Origin: Pontimonas sp.
Lineage (GTDB): Bacteria; Actinomycetota; Actinomycetes; Actinomycetales; Microbacteriaceae
Direction of reading: 5' to 3'
Length of the DNA: 10,386 nt
NCBI GenBank assembly: GCA_017852615.1
Contig: JAFMKX010000007.1
Span: forward strand, 1-10,386
Within the stretch, counting starts at the first letter, position 1; each line of letters begins with the position of its first letter. The notes below the pieces were generated by a model, which was not told the origin of the DNA, did not search any database, and saw only the letters and a program-made list of their open reading frames with translations. The translations under genes were made by a program, and so were the position numbers. This document shows positions 1-5,963 of this stretch, one piece after another.

Positions 1-747
1 GACGACGTGTATACCGACGAAGAAATTGAGCGGATTCGGCGCGCTGGAGCTATCGCCGCCGGGGCTATTGAGGCAGCGGGCGCGGCGGTGAAGCCCGGGG
101 TAACCACCAATGAACTCGATGCGATCGCCCACGAGTATGTCCTGAGTTTTGATGCCTATCCCTCGACCCTGGGTTATCGCGGCTATCCCAAGTCTTGCTG
201 CACGTCGCTCAACGAGGTCATTTGTCACGGCATCCCCGATAACACCGTCCTAGAAGACGGCGACATCGTCAATATCGATATCACCGCGTTCAAAGAGGGC
301 ATGCACGGTGATTTGAACAAAATGTTCGTGGCCGGGGAACCCAGCGAGGAAGCCAGGCTTCTGATTGAACGCACAGAGGAATCTTTGCGGCGAGGAATCA
401 AGGCTGTTGCCCCGGGGCGGCACATCAACGTCATCGGACGGGCCATCGAAGCGTACGCGTCACGCTTTGGCTATGGCGTTGTGCGAGACTTCACCGGTCA
501 CGGTGTGGGGTCGTCTTTTCACTCCGGGCTGATCATCCCCCACTACGACGCCGCACCGCTGTATGACCAGGTGATGGTGCCAGGAATGGTGTTCACCATT
601 GAGCCGATGCTCACCCTGGGAGATATCAGTTGGGACATGTGGTCGGATGGCTGGACAGTCACCACCCGAGATAAGAAACTCTCCGCACAGTTCGAACACA
701 CCCTGGTGGTGACCCAGACGGGAGCAGAAATATTAACGCTTCCCTAA
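1..747 (+). CDS. map: Methionine aminopeptidase type I, 5' end cut by window
   Basis: Removes the initiator methionine from nascent proteins in the cytosol, using two divalent metal ions. Counting from the GTG at position 7, the five metal ligands of the family are all visible: D91 (NIDIT), D102 (HGDLN), H165 (GHGVG), E199 (FTIEP) and E230 (AQFEH), together with H74 in CHGIPD. The sequence resembles the mycobacterial MapB form (YPSTLGYRGYPKSCCTSLNE, HYD, DGWTV), which carries a proline-rich N-terminal extension of about 40 residues. The frame is open to position 1 (Asp-Asp-Val-Tyr), so I take the GTG at 7 as an internal valine codon and the gene as 5'-partial; a start at 7 would still give a complete catalytic domain of 246 residues. 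It overlaps the inferred start of ppgK, suggesting co-transcription and translational coupling. Function is certain; only the start is open. Confidence 0.95.
   Translation, partial: DDVYTDEEIERIRRAGAIAAGAIEAAGAAVKPGVTTNELDAIAHEYVLSFDAYPSTLGYRGYPKSCCTSLNEVICHGIPDNTVLEDGDIVNIDITAFKEGMHGDLNKMFVAGEPSEEARLLIERTEESLRRGIKAVAPGRHINVIGRAIEAYASRFGYGVVRDFTGHGVGSSFHSGLIIPHYDAAPLYDQVMVPGMVFTIEPMLTLGDISWDMWSDGWTVTTRDKKLSAQFEHTLVVTQTGAEILTLP
720..734 (+). promoter_or_regulatory. Ribosome binding site and ATT start that decide the ppgK N-terminus
   Basis: GGGAG at 720-724 precedes ATT at 732-734 by 7 bases, inside the 3' end of map. No ATG, GTG, TTG or CTG occurs in the ppgK frame between the upstream stop (TAA at 672) and the conserved DIGGTGIKG motif, so this is the best-placed initiation site. 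ATT initiation is rare but known in bacteria (infC and pcnB of E. coli). If base 734 were G, an ATG would result and the map frame would end at TGA, giving an ordinary ATGA coupled stop/start. Confidence 0.5.
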
Positions 748-1508
748 ACCAGGCGATTGGCATTGATATCGGTGGTACCGGCATCAAAGGCGGCCGAGTC
801 AATCTTGATACCGGAGAGCTGACCTCTGACCGGGTGAAGTATGCAACCCCGGAAGGGGGTCACCCCGATGACATCCTCTCGGTGGTGGCACAAATTTTGG
901 AGGACTTAGAAGCCAGCGCACGCGAGCACCTGGGCGTGTGTGTTCCCTCGGTCGTGACCCACGGGATGACGCGCTCGGCGGCCAACATATCGCCCGACTG
1001 GATCGATTTTGCTGCTGAAGAAACGTTCTCCACTTCTCTCAACCACACCACTCATTTCATCAATGACGCTGATGCCGCGGGCTTCGCCGAAGCCAGATTG
1101 GGTGCTGCCCGAGGGATTGCTGGCATGACGATCCTGACGACCCTGGGAACAGGAATCGGATCTGCTCTGCTGGTCGATGGCGAGCTGATTCCCCATTCCG
1201 AATTAGGCCACCTCGAACTCGATGGCACCGATGTCGAGCACCGGATGTCCAACGCCGCGCGGGAGCGAGAAGGTCTGAGCTTCGCAGTGTGGGGAGAAAG
1301 GCTCACCAGCTTTTACGCCCATTTGGAAAAAATCTTCAGCCCGGAGCTTTTTGTGATCGGAGGAGGAATTTCAGCCCAGCACGCCGAATTCTTCCCCTAT
1401 GTGAGGATTTCGACTCCCCTGGTTCCGGCTCATTTCCTCAACAACGCCGGAATCGTGGGCGCAGCGCTGCTCGCTGCCGAACATTTGGCTACTGCCGCGC
1501 GAGCCTAG
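732..1508 (+). CDS. ppgK: Polyphosphate glucokinase (ROK family), probable ATT start
   Basis: Phosphorylates glucose to glucose-6-phosphate using polyphosphate (family members can also use ATP). Seen in the frame from 732: phosphate-binding DIGGTGIKG (12-20), CVPSVVTHG, SAANIS, the catalytic NDADAAG (Asp112), LGTGIGSALLVDGEL (138 on), ELGHLELDG (157 on), AREREGLS and FVIGGGIS, all typical of actinobacterial PpgK. The first ordinary start codon, GTG at 834, is residue 35 and would delete the phosphate-binding loop. Upstream, the frame is open from 675 but contains no ATG, GTG, TTG or CTG. ATT at 732 is preceded by GGGAG (720-724) with 7 bases between, and would give 258 residues, close to the family's usual 250-265. 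The start is therefore inferred; a base error or strain-specific lesion is the alternative. It overlaps map by 16 bases and its TAG shares CTAG with the hflX stop. Confidence 0.85.
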   Translation: MNASLNQAIGIDIGGTGIKGGRVNLDTGELTSDRVKYATPEGGHPDDILSVVAQILEDLEASAREHLGVCVPSVVTHGMTRSAANISPDWIDFAAEETFSTSLNHTTHFINDADAAGFAEARLGAARGIAGMTILTTLGTGIGSALLVDGELIPHSELGHLELDGTDVEHRMSNAAREREGLSFAVWGERLTSFYAHLEKIFSPELFVIGGGISAQHAEFFPYVRISTPLVPAHFLNNAGIVGAALLAAEHLATAARA

Positions 1509-2989
1509 AAAATAACCCACTCAGAAACGAGGGCGGCCACCCGGTCATCGACCAGGGCCGTGACCAGAGTTCCCTCTTCGCCATACTCACTGTGTTTCAC
1601 CATGCCCTCATCGTGCAGCATGGCAATGACATCCCCTCGATCAAAGGGAATCTTGAGGCTCAGGGCTATCGAGGGCTTGGGAAGCGCCGCATCAATGGCC
1701 GCCATGAGCAGATCAAGACCTTCGCCGGTCTGGGCGGAGACAAAAACCGCTCCCGGTGCTAAACCCCGTAATTGAAGGGATGTGCCCGCATCGATGAGAT
1801 CGCACTTATTGAAGACAATAATTTCTGGAATGTCTCGCGCTCCGACCTCGCTCAACACGTCGCGAACGGTCGCCAGTTGCGCCCCAGGATCCGGGTGTGA
1901 GGCATCGACCACGTGGACAATGACATCAGCACTCCCGACCTCCTCCAAAGTGGAGCGAAACGCTTCCACCAATTGGTGCGGTAGGGCTCGCACAAAACCG
2001 ACGGTGTCGGTGAGGGTGAAGGGGTGACCCGAGGGAGTAATCGCTTTGCGCACAGTCGCATCCAGCGTGGCAAAGAGGGCGTTTTCGACTAACACGCCCG
2101 CTTTAGTCAGGCGATTGAGTAACGAAGACTTCCCGGCGTTGGTATACCCAGCAATGGCCACATTGGGGATGCCAGTGCGCTTGCGATTGGCGCGCTTGGT
2201 CTCCCGCGATGGGGCAAAGCCTTTGATTTGGGTGCGAAGCTTGGCCATCCGGGTGTTGATGCGTCGGCGATCCAGTTCAATCTTCGTTTCACCAGGGCCT
2301 CTGCTGCCCATTCCCGAGCTGGCACCACCCACTTGGCCACCGGCTTGCCGGCTCATGGATTCACCCCATCCTCGAAGCCTGGGGAGCAAATATTGCAGCT
2401 GAGCCAATTCGACTTGGGCTTTACCCTCGCGGGTCTTGGCGTGTTGGGAAAAAATATCCAAAATTACTGCGGTGCGATCAATCACCTTGACTTTGACCAC
2501 ATCTTCTAAAGCGCGACGTTGCGAAGGAGCTAATTCGGTATCGGCTACCACCGTGTCGGCACCGAGGTCCCAGACCAACTCCTTGAGCTCTTGAGCCTTG
2601 CCCTTGCCCAGGTAGGTGGACGCATCGGGGTGAGGTAACCGTTGAAGGACACCATCGAGAACCTGTGCTCCCGCTGTTTCACACAGTGCGGCAAGCTCCT
2701 TGAGAGAATTTTCGGCATCGCGCGTAGGGCCTTGGGAATACACCCCAATCAAAATGACCTTCTCCAGCCTCAGCTCGCGATACTCAACCTCGGTGACATC
2801 CTCGAGCTCGGTTGAAAGTCCACTGACTCGGCGCAACGCTTGACGTTCTTCTAAGTCCATCTCCCCCGTGGTGTAGGGGGTTCGCGGTGAGGGGGGTCCT
2901 CCGACGTCACCGGAAAATACGCTCACCGATGCTGCTGGAGCGTCCTGGCGCGCAAGAATGCGGTCAATAGGGTCTGAGTCGTGAGCCAT
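1505..2989 (-). CDS. hflX: Ribosome-associated GTPase HflX
   Basis: A TRAFAC-class GTPase that binds the large ribosomal subunit and splits stalled ribosomes, notably under heat or antibiotic stress. The 494-residue protein has a variable N-terminal extension (about 1-70), the HflX N-terminal domain (about 75-270, with VYSQGP, YLGKGKAQEL and the family signature RGPGETKIELDRRRI at 230-244), and a G domain: G1 GYTNAGKS 281-288, G2 region FATLDAT 306-312, G3 DTVG 328-331, G4 NKCD 394-397, G5-like SAQTGEG 418-424. ATG at 2989-2987 has GGTGAG a few bases upstream. The length suits actinobacterial HflX, which is longer at the N-terminus than the E. coli protein. It stands alone on its strand, convergent with ppgK (4-base stop overlap) and divergent from the cyclase-like gene. 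Confidence 0.97.
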   Translation of the reverse strand: MAHDSDPIDRILARQDAPAASVSVFSGDVGGPPSPRTPYTTGEMDLEERQALRRVSGLSTELEDVTEVEYRELRLEKVILIGVYSQGPTRDAENSLKELAALCETAGAQVLDGVLQRLPHPDASTYLGKGKAQELKELVWDLGADTVVADTELAPSQRRALEDVVKVKVIDRTAVILDIFSQHAKTREGKAQVELAQLQYLLPRLRGWGESMSRQAGGQVGGASSGMGSRGPGETKIELDRRRINTRMAKLRTQIKGFAPSRETKRANRKRTGIPNVAIAGYTNAGKSSLLNRLTKAGVLVENALFATLDATVRKAITPSGHPFTLTDTVGFVRALPHQLVEAFRSTLEEVGSADVIVHVVDASHPDPGAQLATVRDVLSEVGARDIPEIIVFNKCDLIDAGTSLQLRGLAPGAVFVSAQTGEGLDLLMAAIDAALPKPSIALSLKIPFDRGDVIAMLHDEGMVKHSEYGEEGTLVTALVDDRVAALVSEWVIF

Positions 2990-3038
2990 GTACTCACCAG
3001 AATAGCGATGCTCTTTCTGAATTGCCTGGTGGGTGCGC

Positions 3039-3053
3039 TACGCTCCCGGCATG
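3039..3053 (+). promoter_or_regulatory. Possible -10 element for a leaderless cyclase-like mRNA
   Basis: TACGCT at 3039-3044 fits the actinobacterial TANNNT -10 pattern and ends 6 bases before ATG 3051, the distance expected if transcription starts at the start codon. No clear Shine-Dalgarno sequence precedes this ATG and no convincing -35 is seen. The 61-base space between hflX and this gene must hold both divergent promoters. This is suggestive only. Confidence 0.3.
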
Positions 3054-4037
3054 ACCAACCCCGTGAGTTTCGCTCGAGGCGTGGCGCATCCCGAAGCGTT
3101 TCATGGCAGTGGAAAGACGACGAAGTTTTTCGAAGGGTGGTACAACAAACTCGTCTCCGCGGACACTGCGCAACGGTGGGCTGTGATTCCCGGCATTTTT
3201 CGCGGCCTGGATGGACATACCCATGAAGCTTTCGTTCAAGTCCTCGATGGCGCCACCGGCCGGTCCTGGTACCACCGTTTCGATATCGACGATTTCGAAG
3301 CGAGTCAGAGTGAATATCGAGTTCGCGTGGGAGACAACCATTTTTCTCACGAAGGCGTCACCCTCGCTCTGCCCCAACTTCAGGGCACCCTGACCTACAC
3401 CACCCCCCTTGTGCCGTGGCCTGTGACCTGGCGCGAGCCCGGCATCATGGGTTGGTATGGTCTGGTGCCGTTTATGGAGTGCTTCCACGGCATCGTGTCC
3501 TTTGGACACGAGCTCACCGGATCTCTCCACGTCGAAGGGTCAGCTACAGATTTCTCGGACGGTCGAGGCTACATAGAAAAAGACTGGGGACAAGCCTTCC
3601 CTGAAAGCTACGTGTGGTTGCATTCCAACCACATTGAGGATCACCCTGAAGCATCCCTGATTGGTTCCGTGGCGATTATCCCCTGGATCGGAAGACCCTT
3701 TAGAGGGTTTATTGCGGGGCTGCACCATTCAGGACGCCTTCACCGGTGGACGACGTATAACAAGACCACCGAGCTCAAGCTCCACATTGATAGCTCCCAC
3801 GTGCGGTGGGAGCTTGAAGGACCCGATGGAATCCTGCGCTTAGAGGCAGAGCGTGTGGGCGGTGGAGCGCTTCACGCTCCCCTTCGAGAGGCCATGCATC
3901 AAAGGGTGGAAGAGACACTCAACGCCACGATTGCCATTACCCATATATCTCCCCAGGGGACCACAGTGATGGACTCTCTGGGTCGCGTGGGAGCCATGGA
4001 GGTCTATGGCGACACCACGCGCTTGTTAGCTCTTTAG
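3051..4037 (+). CDS. Tocopherol cyclase family protein, substrate unknown
   Basis: A 328-residue protein (from ATG 3051) with the hallmarks of the tocopherol cyclase family (Pfam Tocopherol_cycl): FFEGWYNKL at 26-34, PGIMGWYGLVPFMECFHG around 130-147, and GYIEKDWGQAFP at 173-184 followed by VWLHSN. Plant and cyanobacterial members close the chromanol ring of vitamin E; the roles of bacterial homologues outside phototrophs are mostly unknown, so I do not assign tocopherol synthesis. The length is near the cyanobacterial form and lacks the long plant N-terminus. No signal peptide or membrane segment is apparent. A GTG at 3033 would add six residues, but ATG 3051 has a possible leaderless promoter and places the family motif near the usual N-terminus. 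No other quinone or tocopherol pathway genes are in the window. Its TAG overlaps the stop of the convergent small gene by four bases. Confidence 0.8.
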   Translation: MTNPVSFARGVAHPEAFHGSGKTTKFFEGWYNKLVSADTAQRWAVIPGIFRGLDGHTHEAFVQVLDGATGRSWYHRFDIDDFEASQSEYRVRVGDNHFSHEGVTLALPQLQGTLTYTTPLVPWPVTWREPGIMGWYGLVPFMECFHGIVSFGHELTGSLHVEGSATDFSDGRGYIEKDWGQAFPESYVWLHSNHIEDHPEASLIGSVAIIPWIGRPFRGFIAGLHHSGRLHRWTTYNKTTELKLHIDSSHVRWELEGPDGILRLEAERVGGGALHAPLREAMHQRVEETLNATIAITHISPQGTTVMDSLGRVGAMEVYGDTTRLLAL

Positions 4038-4282
4038 CTACAGCAGCTCGAATCAGACTGAATCACGGGCAGAGCGACCCGGTGGGAATCGCTAGCGTTT
4101 ACTCTCTCCACAGCGGTTGCATCCGGGTAATACCCCTCCGGATACGTCGGACACACGGCCGTGAAGGTTCCATCGGATCGAGCCAAAATAGTTCCGTCGA
4201 AATTCTTGCTCACCATAAATTCTCGCGCTTGATCCTGCGAAAGAAAAGGTTTGGCGCACTTCGTGTAGTTGAATTCACTCAT
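4034..4282 (-). CDS. Small unrecognised protein with C-terminal Cys-Cys
   Basis: I do not recognise this 82-residue protein. It begins MSEFNYTKCAKPF and ends SDSSCCS, with four cysteines (9, 44, 80, 81), an acidic/polar composition, FDGTILARSDGTF in the middle and CPTYPEGYYPDA after Cys44. It has no signal peptide, membrane helix or zinc-ribbon spacing. ATG at 4282 is chosen because GGAGG (4295-4291) lies 8 bases upstream; ATG at 4288 is only 2 bases from it. A longer reading from 4435 would cover the glpK ribosome binding site and the operator, and is unlikely. The strong ribosome binding site and the lack of a competing gene argue that it is real. It diverges from glpK across about 155 bases containing the shared operator, so co-regulation with glycerol genes is possible. 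The terminal Cys pair could bind metal or take part in thiol chemistry (inference). Confidence 0.7.
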   Translation of the reverse strand: MSEFNYTKCAKPFLSQDQAREFMVSKNFDGTILARSDGTFTAVCPTYPEGYYPDATAVERVNASDSHRVALPVIQSDSSCCS

Positions 4283-4343
4283 TCTCATCCCCTCCACCAC
4301 TGCTAACGCCTCGGTACCCCAGGTTATTCCCCCCTCGATGGCC

Positions 4344-4359
4344 TGTGCAGATTTGCACA
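4344..4359. promoter_or_regulatory. CRP/GlxR-like palindrome upstream of glpK
   Basis: TGTGC-N6-GCACA is a perfect 16-bp inverted repeat whose arms extend one more pair outward (C4343/G4360). Its length and spacing match the CRP-family operator (TGTGA-N6-TCACA), differing at one symmetric position in each arm. It overlaps the 14-bp SorC-type site at 4354-4367. It could be a cAMP-receptor (GlxR/CRP) site for catabolite control, or an extra half-site for the local regulator. Confidence 0.45.
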
Positions 4360-4367
4360 GACGTGCA
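4354..4367. promoter_or_regulatory. Putative SorC-regulator operator in the glpK upstream region
   Basis: TGCACAGACGTGCA is an inverted repeat, TGCAC-N4-GTGCA. The same 14 bases, with one change in the centre (G to A), occur at 7715-7728 between glpD and the SorC-family regulator gene. It lies 70 bases upstream of the glpK ATG and 71 bases upstream of the divergent small gene. Occurrence at both glycerol promoters and beside a DNA-binding protein gene supports an operator role. Core promoter elements could not be placed with confidence. Confidence 0.65.
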
Positions 4368-4437
4368 GGGGTGAATTCGGCTCTCGCGCGTAGGCTTAAC
4401 CCTGAGAATACGACTAAAAAACCACGGAGTGACACTG

Positions 4438-5940
4438 ATGTCCCGATATGTAGTGGCCCTAGATCAAGGCACCACCAGCACCCGAGCGATTGTTTTTGAC
4501 CACGCTGGGTCGATTGTCTCTAGTGGCCAACTAGAGCACCAGCAGATCATGCCGCAGGCAGGCTGGGTTGAACACGACCCCATGGAGATTTGGTCCAATG
4601 CCCGGGAAGTAATCGGGCAAGCACTGTCCCGAGCCCAACTGACCCGCCACGATATCGAAGCGCTCGGCATCACCAATCAGCGCGAAACGGCCATCCTCTG
4701 GGACCGCCGCACGGGTGAGCCGGTATATAACGCCATCGTGTGGCAAGACACCAGAACCCAGGACCTCATCGACTCTTTAGCGGGCGATGTCGGAACGCAA
4801 CGTTTTCAACATAAAACAGGTTTACCTCTGGCTACCTACTTCTCAGCCAGCAAGATCGCATGGATTTTGGACAATGTGGACAACGCCCGAGAACTTGCCG
4901 ATCAAGGCCACCTCGCCTTTGGCACGCCCGACACGTGGATGCTGTGGAACCTCACCGGCGGAATAGACGGCGGAGTCCACGCCACCGACGTGACTAACGC
5001 GTCACGAACCCTGTTGATGGATTTAGAAACCCTGAACTGGGACGCTGAATTGTGCGAAGCCTTTGGCGTTCCGATGTCGGTGTTGCCCGAGATTCGAAGC
5101 TCTTCTGAGGTCTATGGCACGGTTGCTTCTAGTGGACTACTTCGAGAAGTCCCGGTTGCGGGCATTCTCGGGGATCAGCAAGCCGCGACGTTCGGCCAAG
5201 CGGCCTTTTCCGCGGGTGAATCCAAAAACACCTATGGCACCGGAAACTTCCTCATCGTCAACACCGGGGAAAAGATTGTCCGCTCGCGCAATGGCCTACT
5301 GACCACACCGGCCTATCAACTCGGTGATGCTCCCCCCGTGTTTGCCCTCGAAGGCTCCATTGCCGTCACCGGCTCGTTAATTCAGTGGTTGCGGGACAAT
5401 CTCGGCATCATCTCTGATGCCAGCGAGATTGAAGCATTAGCGACCAGTGTGCCCGACAACGGTGGGGCGTATTTTGTGCCGGCCTTTTCGGGGTTATTTG
5501 CCCCCTATTGGCGAAGTGACGCCCGGGGTGCGCTGGTGGGCCTGACTCGTTTTGTCACCAAAGCGCATATCGCCAGAGCAGCGCTCGAAGCGACAGCTTT
5601 CCAAACCCGCGAAGTCCTCGATGCCGTCAATGCTGATTTCGGGGGCTCTTTGAGCGAACTCAAAGTCGATGGCGGGATGACCAAAAACAACCTTCTCATG
5701 CAGTTCCAGGCCGACATTCTCGGTATTCCCGTGGTGCGTCCCGCGATCGCCGAAACAACCGCCCTCGGCGCCGCTTATGCGGCAGGCCTCGCGGTGGGTT
5801 TCTGGAAAGATTTGGACGAACTAAGGGCGAAATGGCAAGAGGACGCCAGGTTCCTGCCAGAAATGAAGGAACCAGAGCGCGAGAAGCTTCTCACCACATG
5901 GAAAAAGGCCGTGACGAAGACCTTCGACTGGGTGGACTAG
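4438..5940 (+). CDS. glpK: Glycerol kinase
   Basis: Phosphorylates glycerol with ATP to sn-glycerol-3-phosphate in the cytosol, trapping glycerol for catabolism. A 500-residue FGGY-family kinase (E. coli GlpK has 502) with DQGTTSTR at 9-16 (nucleotide binding), NQRET at 80-84 (Arg and Glu contacting glycerol), WQDTRT, FGTPDTWMLWNLTGG, ATDVTNASRTLL, GDQQA with catalytic Asp246, TYGTGNF and the C-terminal GGMTKN at 412-417. ATG 4438 is chosen because GGAG (4426-4429) sits 8 bases upstream; the GTG at 4429 overlaps that site. No histidine is seen in the segment around SSSEVYGTVAS, where PTS-phosphorylated GlpK of Firmicutes carries one, so PTS control of that kind is unlikely. It is convergent with glpD, 14 bases apart. 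No glpF facilitator is present in the window. Confidence 0.97.
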   Translation: MSRYVVALDQGTTSTRAIVFDHAGSIVSSGQLEHQQIMPQAGWVEHDPMEIWSNAREVIGQALSRAQLTRHDIEALGITNQRETAILWDRRTGEPVYNAIVWQDTRTQDLIDSLAGDVGTQRFQHKTGLPLATYFSASKIAWILDNVDNARELADQGHLAFGTPDTWMLWNLTGGIDGGVHATDVTNASRTLLMDLETLNWDAELCEAFGVPMSVLPEIRSSSEVYGTVASSGLLREVPVAGILGDQQAATFGQAAFSAGESKNTYGTGNFLIVNTGEKIVRSRNGLLTTPAYQLGDAPPVFALEGSIAVTGSLIQWLRDNLGIISDASEIEALATSVPDNGGAYFVPAFSGLFAPYWRSDARGALVGLTRFVTKAHIARAALEATAFQTREVLDAVNADFGGSLSELKVDGGMTKNNLLMQFQADILGIPVVRPAIAETTALGAAYAAGLAVGFWKDLDELRAKWQEDARFLPEMKEPEREKLLTTWKKAVTKTFDWVD

Positions 5941-5963
5941 TCCTGCTTGACCGTCTACTCCAC
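5932..5963. terminator. Possible shared hairpin at the glpK/glpD stop codons
   Basis: GTGGACTAG (5932-5940) and CTACTCCAC (5955-5963) can pair in 8 of 9 positions around a 14-base loop. The arms contain the two stop codons of the convergent genes, and the loop is the whole intergenic space. There is no T-run. The pairing may simply reflect similar last codons on both strands (Val-Asp-stop and Val-Glu-stop). Confidence 0.25.

Noticed and set aside
834..1508. A 224-residue ppgK starting at GTG 834
   Set aside because: It would lack the DIGGTGIKG phosphate-binding motif that is encoded immediately upstream in the same frame.
2994..3530. Minus-strand reading frame opposite the cyclase-like gene
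   Set aside because: It is an antisense shadow of a well-supported coding region and would overlap the hflX promoter.
4283..4435. N-terminal extension of the small Cys protein to 133 residues
   Set aside because: It would run through the operator and glpK ribosome binding site, with no good start signal; ATG 4282 has an excellent ribosome binding site.
5934..5943. Perfect 10-bp palindrome GGACTAGTCC at the glpK stop
   Set aside because: It is self-complementary without a loop and most simply a by-product of the codons there; the longer hairpin is noted separately.
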